DNA of 12,335 bases, taken from contig JAOPUS010000218.1 of NCBI GenBank assembly GCA_025963345.1, positions 1-12,335 on the forward strand, written 5' to 3'. The stretch is from Blastococcus sp. (lineage in GTDB: Bacteria; Actinomycetota; Actinomycetes; Mycobacteriales; Geodermatophilaceae). Below are positions 5,909 through 12,313 of this stretch, in pieces. The stretch's first letter is position 1, and every line of letters begins with the position of its first letter. Under the pieces are notes generated by a model. It saw nothing but the letters and a program-made list of their open reading frames with translations. It had not been told where the DNA came from and did not search any database. Made by a program: the position numbers and the translations under genes.

Positions 5909-7174
5909 GTGTCGGCCCGCACCGTCCTCAGCCCGTACGCCCGCCTGTTCACCGTTCCGGGGTCGGCCGCGTTCTCCTTCGCCGGCTGGGTCGCGCGATT
6001 GCCCATCCCGATGCTGGCCCTCGGGGCGGTGCTGCTGGTCGCTGGGGAGACCGGCAGCTACGCCCTGGCCGGCGCCGTCTCCGGGACGCTCGCGCTGAGC
6101 TTCTCCGTGGCCAGCCCCCAGTGGGCCCGGGCGATGGACCGCCGTGGCCAGGGCGCGATCCTGCGCTGGGCGATGGCCGCCTATCTCGTCTCCGGCGTCG
6201 CCTTCGTCGGCGTGGTCGTCACCGACGGGCCGCGGTGGAGCTGGTTCGCGCTCGCCGCGCTCACCGGCGCGAGCGGTCCCAACATCGGGTCCCTGGTGCG
6301 CGCCCGCTGGGCCGAGGCGCTCGAGGACCCGATGCGGCGGCAGACCGCGTTCGCGCTGGAAGCCGTCGTCGACGAGGTGGTCTTCGTCGTCGGGCCACCC
6401 CTCGTCACGCTGCTGGCCACGCTCGTCGCACCGCCTGTGGGCTTCCTGACCGGGATCGTCCTGGGGGCGGTCGGCGGGTTCTGGCTGGGCGGCCAGCGGG
6501 CCACCGAGCCGGCGGCGCAGCCCGTCGACCCGGCGGCGCCGGTCCGCCGGTGGGCGGCCCTGAACGCCACCGTCCTCGTCGTCGCGGGCAGCTACCTGGC
6601 CGTCGGGGTCGTCTTCGGGGCCATGGACGTCGTGGTCGTGGGATTCACCGACGCCGAGGGCGCCCCCGCCTTCGCCGGCCTCGCGCTGGCGGTCTACGCC
6701 GGGGGCAGCCTGGTCGCCGGGCTCGCCTACGGAGTGGCCCGCATCCCCGGCACGCTGACCAGCCGCTTCCTCGGGACCGCCGTCCTCTTCGGCCTCGCGG
6801 CCCAGTTGCTGTGGGGCGTCGGCTCCCTGGCCGTGCTCGTCGCCGCGGGGTTCGTGGCCGGGCTGACGATCGCGCCGGTGCTGGTCTCGGGCCTGTCCCT
6901 GGTCGAGTCGCGGGTGCCGCGTACCGCCCTGACCGAGGCACTGTCCTGGACCACGACCGGGCTGACGCTCGGGGTCACCGCCGGGTCCGCCCTGGCCGGC
7001 GTCGCGGTGGACCGCTGGGGCGCGGAGTCGGCGTTCGCCGTCCCGGCCGTGGCCGCAGCGGTCGCCGCTCTCCTCGCCCTCTGTGGCGCACCGCTGCTGC
7101 GGCGATCCGAGCCGGAGGCCGGGGCGTTCCCGCAGGACGGAATCGGCCGGGTGGACCGGCCGGCCGCAGGGTAG
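5909..7174 (+). CDS. Major facilitator superfamily transporter
   Basis: A 421-aa protein with roughly twelve hydrophobic segments in two six-helix halves separated by a hydrophilic loop around residues 205-222 (ATEPAAQPVDPAAPVRRW). A degenerate MFS motif A appears between helices 2 and 3 (WARAMDRRGQG, 72-82). EAVVDEVVFVVGPPL, in the fifth helix region, is a block seen in actinobacterial MFS proteins annotated only as MFS. GTG 5909 is chosen because helix 1 follows soon after and a GAGAGAA stretch precedes it; an in-frame TTG at 5882 would add nine residues. The tail (last 25 residues) is hydrophilic. Substrate cannot be told; sugar or drug efflux is possible. It is divergent from moaA, and the aldo/keto reductase gene starts 63 nt downstream. 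Confidence 0.88.
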   Translation: MSARTVLSPYARLFTVPGSAAFSFAGWVARLPIPMLALGAVLLVAGETGSYALAGAVSGTLALSFSVASPQWARAMDRRGQGAILRWAMAAYLVSGVAFVGVVVTDGPRWSWFALAALTGASGPNIGSLVRARWAEALEDPMRRQTAFALEAVVDEVVFVVGPPLVTLLATLVAPPVGFLTGIVLGAVGGFWLGGQRATEPAAQPVDPAAPVRRWAALNATVLVVAGSYLAVGVVFGAMDVVVVGFTDAEGAPAFAGLALAVYAGGSLVAGLAYGVARIPGTLTSRFLGTAVLFGLAAQLLWGVGSLAVLVAAGFVAGLTIAPVLVSGLSLVESRVPRTALTEALSWTTTGLTLGVTAGSALAGVAVDRWGAESAFAVPAVAAAVAALLALCGAPLLRRSEPEAGAFPQDGIGRVDRPAAG

Positions 7175-7223
7175 ATGCTGTCTTCGGCAGGCCGCGCACA
7201 CGTTTGCGTGGCGCCCCTCGATC

Positions 7224-7230
7224 GGAAGGA
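7224..7230 (+). promoter_or_regulatory. Ribosome-binding site of the aldo/keto reductase
   Basis: GGAAGGA lies 7 nt before GTG 7238 and fixes this start over an in-frame ATG at 7175 that would add 21 residues unlike the family. Confidence 0.75.
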
Positions 7231-7237
7231 CCTCCCT

Positions 7238-8074
7238 GTGGCAGCCGTGCCCACGATTTCCCTCAACAACGGCGTCGAGATCCCCCAGCTGGGCTTCGGT
7301 GTCTTCCAGATCCCGCCCGGCGAGACGGTGAAAGCCACCGTCTCGGCTCTGGAGATCGGCTACCGGCACATCGACACCGCGCAGATGTACGGCAACGAGC
7401 GCGAGGTCGGCCTGGCCGTCCGTGAGTCCGGCATTCCGCGCGACGAGGTCTTCGTGACCAGCAAGCTGAACAACAACCGGCTCGAGCGCGACGACATCCT
7501 GCGCTCGTTCGACGCGAGCCTCTCCGATCTGGGCTTCGACCAGCTGGACCTCTTCCTGATCCACTGGCCGCTGCCGGCGGTGGCCGACTACGTGGCGCGG
7601 TGGAAGGTCATGGAGGAGATCTACGCCAGTGACCGGGTGCGGGCGATCGGCGTCTCGAACTTCCAGCCCCACCACCTGAGCAACCTCTTCGGCGCCTCCG
7701 AGGTGCGGCCGGCGGTGAACCAGGTCGAGGCGCACCCGTTCCTGAGCCAGGACGAGCTGCGGGCCTTCGACGCCGACCACGAGATCGTCACCGAGGCGTG
7801 GGCGCCGATCGCGCGCGGCAAGGTGAACGAGGACCCGGTCATCACCGAGATCGCCCGCCAGGTCGGCAAGACCCCGGCGCAGGTCACCCTCCGCTGGCAC
7901 ATCCAGCGGGGCGACGTCGTCTTCCCGAAGTCGGTGACCCGCAGCCGCGTCGAGGAGAACTTCGACATCTTCGACTTCGAGCTCGACCAGTCGGCGATGA
8001 CGGCCATCTCCGCGCTGAACCGCGACGAGCGCACCGGCCCGAACCCGGACGAGTTCAACTATGTCCCTGGGTGA
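7238..8074 (+). CDS. Aldo/keto reductase (2,5-diketo-gluconate reductase-like)
   Basis: A 278-aa cytoplasmic NADPH-dependent (beta/alpha)8-barrel oxidoreductase reducing carbonyl compounds. The catalytic tetrad is complete: Asp46 in YRHIDTAQMYGNE, Tyr51, Lys76 in VTSKLNNN and His109 in LIHWPLP. GVSNFQPHHL matches the second AKR signature, and PKSVTRSRVEENFDIFDFEL near the C-terminus is the cofactor-binding block (Lys and Arg for the NADPH phosphate). The length and the opening ISLNNGVEIPQLGFGVFQI are typical of the AKR5 group, whose members include 2,5-diketo-D-gluconate reductases. The natural substrate is not known. The start is supported by GGAAGGA 7 nt upstream. The gene is convergent with the DUF3097 gene, with a strong hairpin in the gap between them. 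Confidence 0.95.
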   Translation: MAAVPTISLNNGVEIPQLGFGVFQIPPGETVKATVSALEIGYRHIDTAQMYGNEREVGLAVRESGIPRDEVFVTSKLNNNRLERDDILRSFDASLSDLGFDQLDLFLIHWPLPAVADYVARWKVMEEIYASDRVRAIGVSNFQPHHLSNLFGASEVRPAVNQVEAHPFLSQDELRAFDADHEIVTEAWAPIARGKVNEDPVITEIARQVGKTPAQVTLRWHIQRGDVVFPKSVTRSRVEENFDIFDFELDQSAMTAISALNRDERTGPNPDEFNYVPG

Positions 8075-8119
8075 GGGGACGGATCCGTGTGATGTCCCGC
8101 GGTGTGGGGGCCAGAGGCT

Positions 8120-8132
8120 CCCCGCCGCGGGG
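8120..8132 (+). terminator. Short GC-rich hairpin after the aldo/keto reductase gene
   Basis: CCCCG (8120-8124) pairs with CGGGG (8128-8132) around a 3-nt loop, 45 nt past the stop. There is no T-run. It may add to the larger hairpin at 8169-8203 in ending transcription. Confidence 0.3.
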
Positions 8133-8168
8133 CATTGAGCGCTCACCGCGACAGGGGAACGGCTCCTG

Positions 8169-8203
8169 GCTGACACTGCGGTCCGGAGGACCGCAGTGTC
8201 AGC
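8169..8203. terminator. Strong hairpin between convergent genes (bidirectional terminator)
   Basis: A perfect 16-bp stem (left arm 8169-8184, right arm 8188-8203; arm core TGACACTGCGGTCC) closes a 3-nt loop GGA. It lies between the convergent aldo/keto reductase and DUF3097 stops, where a bidirectional terminator is expected. There is no T-run on either side, as is common for actinobacterial hairpin terminators. An outer pair of 10-bp arms (ATTGAGCGCT at 8134-8143 and AGCGCTCAAT at 8201-8210) overlaps its right foot and offers a competing fold. Confidence 0.75.
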
Positions 8204-8205
8204 GC

Positions 8206-9015
8206 TCAATCCGTCGTGACGAAGTCGATGAGCTCCTCGACGCGGCCCAGCAGCTCCGGCTCGAGGTCGGTGAAGCTCTTCACCCGGGCGAGGATCCGCT
8301 GTGCCCAGACGTAGCCGGTGTCGTCCTCCCAGCCCAGCGCCGTGCAGACGCCTTCTTTCCACGGCTGGCCCTTCGGGATCACCGGCCAGGCCGTGATGCC
8401 GACGACCTGGGGCTTCACCGCCTGCCAGATGTCGATGAACGGGTGCCCCACGACGAGGGCGTGCTCGCCGGTGATCTGCTCGGCGATCCGCGACTCCTTC
8501 GAGCCCCTCACCAAGTGGTCGACCAGCACGCCGAGCCGCCGTCCCTGGGTCGGGCGGAACTCCTTCACGATGGCGGGCAGATCGTCCACGCCGTGCAGGG
8601 GCTCGACGACGACGCCCTCCACGCGCAGGTCGTGACCCCACACCTTCTCGACCAGTTCGGCGTCGTGCTTGCCCTCGACGTAGATCCGGCCGGCGCGCGC
8701 CACTCGCGCCCGGGCGCCGGCCATGTAGGTCGAACCGGAGGCGCTGCGCATCGGGCCCGACGGCCCTGCCTGCTTCGGCCGGACCAGCACGACGGGTCGG
8801 CCGTCGACCCAGAAGCCGGGGCCGAGCGGGTACCCGCGGACCTTGCCGAAGCGGTCCTCGAGGTGGACGACGTCCTTCTCGCACCGGACCACGGCCCCCA
8901 CGAACCCGGAACTCGGGTCTTCCACGACGAGGTCGATCTCGGCCTCGACGGAGGGCGCCGGCTTCTTCACGGTGCGGGGATGGACGAGGTTGTCGTACGG
9001 CGAACGGGGAGGCAC
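8206..9015 (-). CDS. DUF3097-family protein with Toprim-like motif
   Basis: A 269-aa protein I recognise as DUF3097, an actinobacterial family of unknown function. After an N-terminal half rich in short strands and ending in RPKQAGPSGPMRSASGS (79-95), residues 111-126 read IYVEGKHDAELVEKVW. This looks like motif 1 of Toprim domains (hydrophobic, E-G-K-x-D), with Glu114 as the candidate catalytic acid. LHGVDDL (140-146) and VLVDHLVRGSKE (163-174) fall where later Toprim motifs lie, though a classic DxD is replaced by DH. HPFIDIWQAV (191-200) follows. Toprim proteins act on nucleic acids (primases, topoisomerases, RNase M5, RecR), so a nucleic-acid role is possible but unproven. GTG 9015 has no clear ribosome-binding site, but a -10-like box lies 6 nt upstream. 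No membrane or signal segment is seen. Confidence 0.88.
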   Translation of the reverse strand: MPPRSPYDNLVHPRTVKKPAPSVEAEIDLVVEDPSSGFVGAVVRCEKDVVHLEDRFGKVRGYPLGPGFWVDGRPVVLVRPKQAGPSGPMRSASGSTYMAGARARVARAGRIYVEGKHDAELVEKVWGHDLRVEGVVVEPLHGVDDLPAIVKEFRPTQGRRLGVLVDHLVRGSKESRIAEQITGEHALVVGHPFIDIWQAVKPQVVGITAWPVIPKGQPWKEGVCTALGWEDDTGYVWAQRILARVKSFTDLEPELLGRVEELIDFVTTD

Positions 9016-9021
9016 CCGTTG

Positions 9022-9027
9022 ACGCTA
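9022..9027 (-). promoter_or_regulatory. Candidate -10 box (TAGCGT) for leaderless DUF3097 transcript
   Basis: On the minus strand TAGCGT fits TAnnnT and ends 6 nt before GTG 9015, the same spacing as at moaA. With no Shine-Dalgarno sequence present, transcription probably begins at the start codon. No clear -35 box is seen. Confidence 0.45.
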
Positions 9028-9066
9028 AACACGGCTCCCCGCTCGTCGCCGGAGGACGCGCCGTCG

Positions 9067-9114
9067 ATGACGCGCCGCGACACGCCCGGCAACTGCCGGC
9101 ACTGCGGAGAGTGA
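9067..9114 (+). CDS. Possible 15-aa small ORF ending in CRHCGE
   Basis: ATG 9067 opens a 15-codon frame, MTRRDTPGNCRHCGE, preceded by GGAGGA (9051-9056) at 10 nt. The two Cys two residues apart plus a His could bind a metal, or the peptide could serve as a cysteine-sensing leader. It diverges from DUF3097 and lies 239 nt before the PRC-barrel gene. Such a short frame can arise by chance in GC-rich DNA; only the good ribosome-binding site and Cys content favour it. Confidence 0.25.
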   Translation: MTRRDTPGNCRHCGE

Positions 9115-9353
9115 GCGCGGTCACACGCTTCTAGTTCTGATCCGCGGCATCTGGTTGTGCGCCATTGCTTCGCCCACGACCTGCAGCAATGCCTCCCCTC
9201 GACCGACAGCCCGGCCACGGGAGAGGACACGACCGGCCACCGGGACGCCGTCCCCGGGCGTGTTGACCAGGACGGACTCGTTTCGCCGGCTCGGGGCCGG
9301 TCACCCAGGCCGATGACCGCAAACCCCGCGTCACGAACAGGAGCACCGCAACG
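9115..9353. other. Intergenic region upstream of the PRC-barrel/DUF2382 gene
   Basis: Without the doubtful small ORF, the gene-free stretch runs from 9016 to 9353 (338 nt). It holds the DUF3097 promoter at its left and must hold the promoter of the stress-type gene at its right. TTGACC (9263-9268) resembles a -35 box but no good -10 follows at 16-18 nt. A GTTT near 9280 recalls the -35 of stress sigma-factor promoters, again without a clear -10. AGGAG at 9339-9343 is the ribosome-binding site of the next gene. I see no tRNA, riboswitch or larger hairpin. Confidence 0.4.
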
Positions 9354-10148
9354 ATGATCGGTACCGACACCATCCGCCGCGTGATCGGCCAGGACGTCTA
9401 CGACGAGTCCGGCGAGAAGATCGGGTCCGCCGCCGAGGTCTACCTCGACGACGAGACCGGTCAGCCGGAGTGGGTCACCGTCCGCACCGGCATGTTCGGG
9501 ACCAAGGAGTCCTTCGTCCCGATCCGGAACGCCGACCTGACCGACGACGGGGTCCGCGTATCTGTCAGCAAGACGCAGGTGAAGGACGCCCCGAAGATCG
9601 ACACCGACGGTCACCTGTCGCCGCAGGAGGAGCAGGAGCTCTACCGCTACTACGGGATGGGCAATGGCGCGGACGGCGGTATGCAGGCGGCCGGTACGGA
9701 GACCAGTGGCGTGGCCGGCACCGACACCCGGGGCACCGTCGGCCACGACACCTCCGGCCCGACGACGGACGACGCCATGACCCGCTCCGAGGAGCGCCTG
9801 AACGTGGGCACCCGCTCCGAGGAGGTCGGCCGGGACCGCCTGCGCAAGTACGTCGTCACCGAGAACGTGACCGAGACCGTGCCCGTCATGCACGAGGAGG
9901 TTCGCCTCGAGCGTGAGCCCATCACCGACGCCAACGTCGGCAACGCGCTGGACGGCCCCGCGATCAGCGAGGAGGAGCACGAGGTCACGCTGCACGCCGA
10001 GCGTCCGGTCGTCGAGAAGGAGGCCGTGCCGGTCGAGCGCGTCCGCCTGGACAAGACCACCGTCGCCGAGGAGGCCCAGGTCAACGAGGACGTCCGCAAG
10101 GAGGAGATCGAGATCGACGGCGTCGAGGGCAGGAACCGGCGCACCTGA
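9354..10148 (+). CDS. PRC-barrel and DUF2382 (YsnF/AvaK-like) protein
   Basis: A 264-aa soluble, acidic protein of two parts. Residues about 6-80 form a PRC-barrel (IGQDVYDESGEKIGSAAEVY, WVTVRTGMFGTKESFVPI), a fold used for protein or RNA contacts. Residues about 101-142 are a Gly/Thr/Asp linker. Residues about 143-253 are a DUF2382 domain with its charged pattern (EERLNVGTRSEEVGRDRLRK, VMHEEVRLEREPI, EHEVTLHAERPVVEKEAVPV). DUF2382 proteins are linked to stress responses in bacteria such as YsnF; the molecular function is not known. ATG 9354 has AGGAG (9339-9343) 10 nt upstream. There is no signal peptide or membrane helix. A strong terminator hairpin 50 nt downstream makes this a single-gene unit. 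Confidence 0.93.
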   Translation: MIGTDTIRRVIGQDVYDESGEKIGSAAEVYLDDETGQPEWVTVRTGMFGTKESFVPIRNADLTDDGVRVSVSKTQVKDAPKIDTDGHLSPQEEQELYRYYGMGNGADGGMQAAGTETSGVAGTDTRGTVGHDTSGPTTDDAMTRSEERLNVGTRSEEVGRDRLRKYVVTENVTETVPVMHEEVRLEREPITDANVGNALDGPAISEEEHEVTLHAERPVVEKEAVPVERVRLDKTTVAEEAQVNEDVRKEEIEIDGVEGRNRRT

Positions 10149-10198
10149 CACCGGTGCGGGGGCGCCGGAAGCGGTGCGGAGAACCGGCACCCAGGACC

Positions 10199-10235
10199 CG
10201 GCGGCCGGACGAGAAGCAGACTCGTCCGGCCGCCG
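10199..10235 (+). terminator. Strong hairpin after the PRC-barrel/DUF2382 gene
   Basis: A perfect 15-bp stem (10199-10213 with 10221-10235; arm CGGCGGCCGGACGAG) closes a 7-nt loop AAGCAGA. It is followed by TCTGAG rather than a T-run. It separates the stress-type gene from the CoxD-like gene whose start lies 28 nt further on, so the latter needs its own promoter. Confidence 0.8.
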
Positions 10236-10250
10236 TCTGAGCCCAGGTGG

Positions 10251-10256
10251 GATGCT
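10251..10256 (+). promoter_or_regulatory. Candidate -10 box (GATGCT) for a leaderless CoxD-like transcript
   Basis: GATGCT, a variant of TAnnnT, ends 7 nt before GTG 10264. It lies between the upstream terminator and the gene, where a promoter is required. AGGTGG (10245-10250) is too far (13 nt) to be a good ribosome-binding site for that GTG, which fits a leaderless start. Confidence 0.4.
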
Positions 10257-10263
10257 CGGCGGT

Positions 10264-11178
10264 GTGAGTGAGCCCAGCGTTCAGCCGATCGTCGCCGACC
10301 TCCCGGGATTCGCGGGGCCCGACGAGCTGGCGGCTGCCCTCGAGGCCACCGGTTACCTGCCCGACGAGGGCCTGGCGACGGCGGCCTACCTGGCCCTCGT
10401 GATGCACCGCCCCCTGTTCCTGGAGGGTGAGGCGGGGGTCGGCAAGACCGCGCTGGCACACGCCCTGGCCGAGGTCACCAACCGGCCGATCTACCGGCTC
10501 CAGTGCTACGAAGGGCTCGAGGCCAGCCAGGCGCTCTACGACTGGGACTTCGGCCGGCAGTTGCTGCACCTGCGCGCGGCCGAGGCCGCGCACGCCACGG
10601 AGGACACCGAGGAGCTCGAGGCCTCGCTCTACGACCGCCGCTTCCTGCTGGCGCGTCCCCTGCTGCAGGCACTCGAGGACTCTCCCAGCGTCCTGCTGGT
10701 CGACGAGGTGGACCGTGCGGACGACGAGTTCGAGGCGTTCCTCCTGGAGGTGCTCTCGGACTTCACGATCTCCATACCGGAGCTCGGCACGGTCCGGGCC
10801 ACGACGCCGCCGCTGGTGATCCTGACCTCCAACCGCACGCGCGAGGTGCACGACGCCCTCAAGCGCCGCTGCCTCTACCACTGGCTGCAGCACCCCGACT
10901 TCGACCGTGAGGTCGCGATCCTGCGCCGCCGGCTGCCGCAGGTCACCGAGCAGCTGGCCCGCGAGGTGGCCAGGGCCACCGCGAAGCTGCGCACCCTCGA
11001 TCTGCTCAAGCCCCCGGGGATCGCCGAGTCGATGGACTGGGCCACCGCGCTGCACACCCTGGGTGCTCGCGACCTCGACCCGGACATCGCCGCCCGCACC
11101 CTGGGCGCCGTCCTCAAGTACCGCGAGGACACCGACCGGGTGCACGCGCTGGCCCGGGGGGCGCTCTTCGGTGAGTGA
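10264..11178 (+). CDS. CoxD-like MoxR-family AAA+ ATPase
   Basis: A 304-aa AAA+ ATPase of the MoxR group. Walker A is GEAGVGKT (55-62), Walker B LLVDEVD (144-150) with Asp147/Glu148, sensor 1 ILTSN (186-190) with Asn190, and the arginine finger lies in KRRCLY (200-205). QCYEGLEASQALYDWDFGRQLL (80-101) is the block I associate with CoxD, the MoxR-type chaperone needed to mature the molybdenum-copper centre of CO dehydrogenase; relatives serve other molybdenum hydroxylases. The vWA partner is the next gene, overlapping by 8 nt, the usual MoxR/vWA pairing. GTG 10264 is preferred; an in-frame ATG at 10252 would add four residues but has AGGTGG only 1 nt before it. The client enzyme is not in the window. 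Confidence 0.9.
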   Translation: MSEPSVQPIVADLPGFAGPDELAAALEATGYLPDEGLATAAYLALVMHRPLFLEGEAGVGKTALAHALAEVTNRPIYRLQCYEGLEASQALYDWDFGRQLLHLRAAEAAHATEDTEELEASLYDRRFLLARPLLQALEDSPSVLLVDEVDRADDEFEAFLLEVLSDFTISIPELGTVRATTPPLVILTSNRTREVHDALKRRCLYHWLQHPDFDREVAILRRRLPQVTEQLAREVARATAKLRTLDLLKPPGIAESMDWATALHTLGARDLDPDIAARTLGAVLKYREDTDRVHALARGALFGE

Positions 11179-12313
11179 CAGTCGCTCGGGAGGCATCGCC
11201 GCCCCCAGGCTCGCGCGCGACGTCGTCGACACCGTCCTCGGGTTCGCACGCACGTTGCGCCATGCCGGTGTCACCGCCTCCCCTGACCGTGTCGAGGCGA
11301 TGCTCGCCGCGCTCGGTTCGCTGGACGTGCTCGATCCGACCGACGTCTACTGGGCCGGGCGCCTGACCCTCTGCGGCGGCCCGGACGACCTCGACCGGTA
11401 CGACGCCGCCTTCGCCGCCTACTTCGCCGGCGAGGCACCCCGCGCCCCGCGTCCGTCGGCCCGGACCCAGCCGCAGCCGGCGATCACCGCGCCCCTCGAA
11501 CCCGGCTCGGGGCAGGACGACGACACCGACATCTCCGACCTGGCGACGCAGGCCAGTGCGGACGAGGTGCTGCGCCACCGGGACGTCGCAGAGATGAGCC
11601 TCGCCGAGCGCGACCACTTGCGGCGGCTGTTCGCGCTGCTTCGGCCGGCGACCCCGATGCGCCCGGCCCGGCGCCGGAGGCCCAGCCCGCGGGGGGCGGT
11701 GCACCCGGGGCGGACCGTGCGGCGGGCGCTGCGCGACGGCGGCGAGGTGACCCGGCTGCTGCACCGCCGCCGGCGGCCGCGCCCCCGCCGGGTCGTCCTT
11801 CTGATCGACGTCTCGGGGTCCATGTCGCCCTACGCGGATGCCCTGCTGCGGTTCGCGCACGCCGCCGTCCGGGCGCGGCCGGCATCGACGGAGGTGTTCA
11901 CGATCGGCACCCGGCTGACCCGCGTGACCCGGGAGATGCGGTTGCGCGACCCCGACAAGGCGCTGGCGGCCAGCGGATCGGCGATCCCGGACTGGTCCGG
12001 CGGCACCCGTCTCGGCGAGGTGCTCAAAGCGTTCCTCGACCGGTGGGGGCAGCGCGGGACGGCCCGCGGGGCGGTCGTGGTGGTCTGCAGCGACGGCTGG
12101 GAGCGCGGCGGGACGGAATTGCTCGCCGAGCAGATGGTCCGGCTGCGGCGGCTGGCGCACTCGGTGGTCTGGGTGAACCCGCACAAGGGCCGGACCGGGT
12201 ACGAGCCCCTGACCGGTGGCATGGTGGCGGCGCTGCCCTCGGTGGACCACTTCGTCTCCGGGCACAGCATGGCCGCGTTCGAGCAGCTGACGGGAGTGAT
12301 CCAGCGTGCGTGA
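11171..12313 (+). CDS. CoxE-like vWA-domain protein
   Basis: A 380-aa protein of the CoxE-like vWA family. Residues 1-90 are helical. A low-complexity Pro/Asp-rich stretch (91-122) and a basic Arg-rich region (163-207, with PARRRRPSPRG and HRRRRPRPRR) precede the vWA domain (208-380). The metal site is intact: DVSGS (Asp213, Ser215, Ser217), Thr279 in SGGTRLG, and Asp308 in CSDGWE. CoxE-type proteins work with the preceding MoxR ATPase to finish molybdenum hydroxylases such as CO dehydrogenase. GTG 11171 overlaps the ATPase stop by 8 nt, with a G-rich stretch upstream. The Arg-rich region may bind the ATPase or client. The next gene starts inside its end, so the operon continues. Confidence 0.92.
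   Translation: MSDSRSGGIAAPRLARDVVDTVLGFARTLRHAGVTASPDRVEAMLAALGSLDVLDPTDVYWAGRLTLCGGPDDLDRYDAAFAAYFAGEAPRAPRPSARTQPQPAITAPLEPGSGQDDDTDISDLATQASADEVLRHRDVAEMSLAERDHLRRLFALLRPATPMRPARRRRPSPRGAVHPGRTVRRALRDGGEVTRLLHRRRRPRPRRVVLLIDVSGSMSPYADALLRFAHAAVRARPASTEVFTIGTRLTRVTREMRLRDPDKALAASGSAIPDWSGGTRLGEVLKAFLDRWGQRGTARGAVVVVCSDGWERGGTELLAEQMVRLRRLAHSVVWVNPHKGRTGYEPLTGGMVAALPSVDHFVSGHSMAAFEQLTGVIQRA

Noticed and set aside
5773..6006. 78-residue N-terminal extension of MoaA
   Set aside because: It overlaps the start of the divergent MFS gene, is not MoaA-like, and the GTG at 5772 has a suitable promoter spacing.
4780..7425. 881-codon open frame on the plus strand
   Set aside because: It runs opposite moaA and out of frame through the MFS gene; the sequence is Arg/Gly-rich with no domain.
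5831..9124. 1097-codon open frame on the minus strand
   Set aside because: It lies opposite the MFS and aldo/keto reductase genes and across DUF3097 in another frame; its low-complexity Arg/Gly/Pro/Asp composition matches no fold and is a by-product of high GC.
9016..9353. tRNA, riboswitch or CRISPR in the longest gene-free stretch
   Set aside because: No cloverleaf-like arms, CCA end, regular direct repeats or large nested stems were found by eye.
8967..10190. 407-codon minus-strand frame opposite the PRC-barrel/DUF2382 gene
   Set aside because: The plus-strand protein has clear domains and a ribosome-binding site; the opposite frame is a valine/leucine/glycine-rich antisense shadow.
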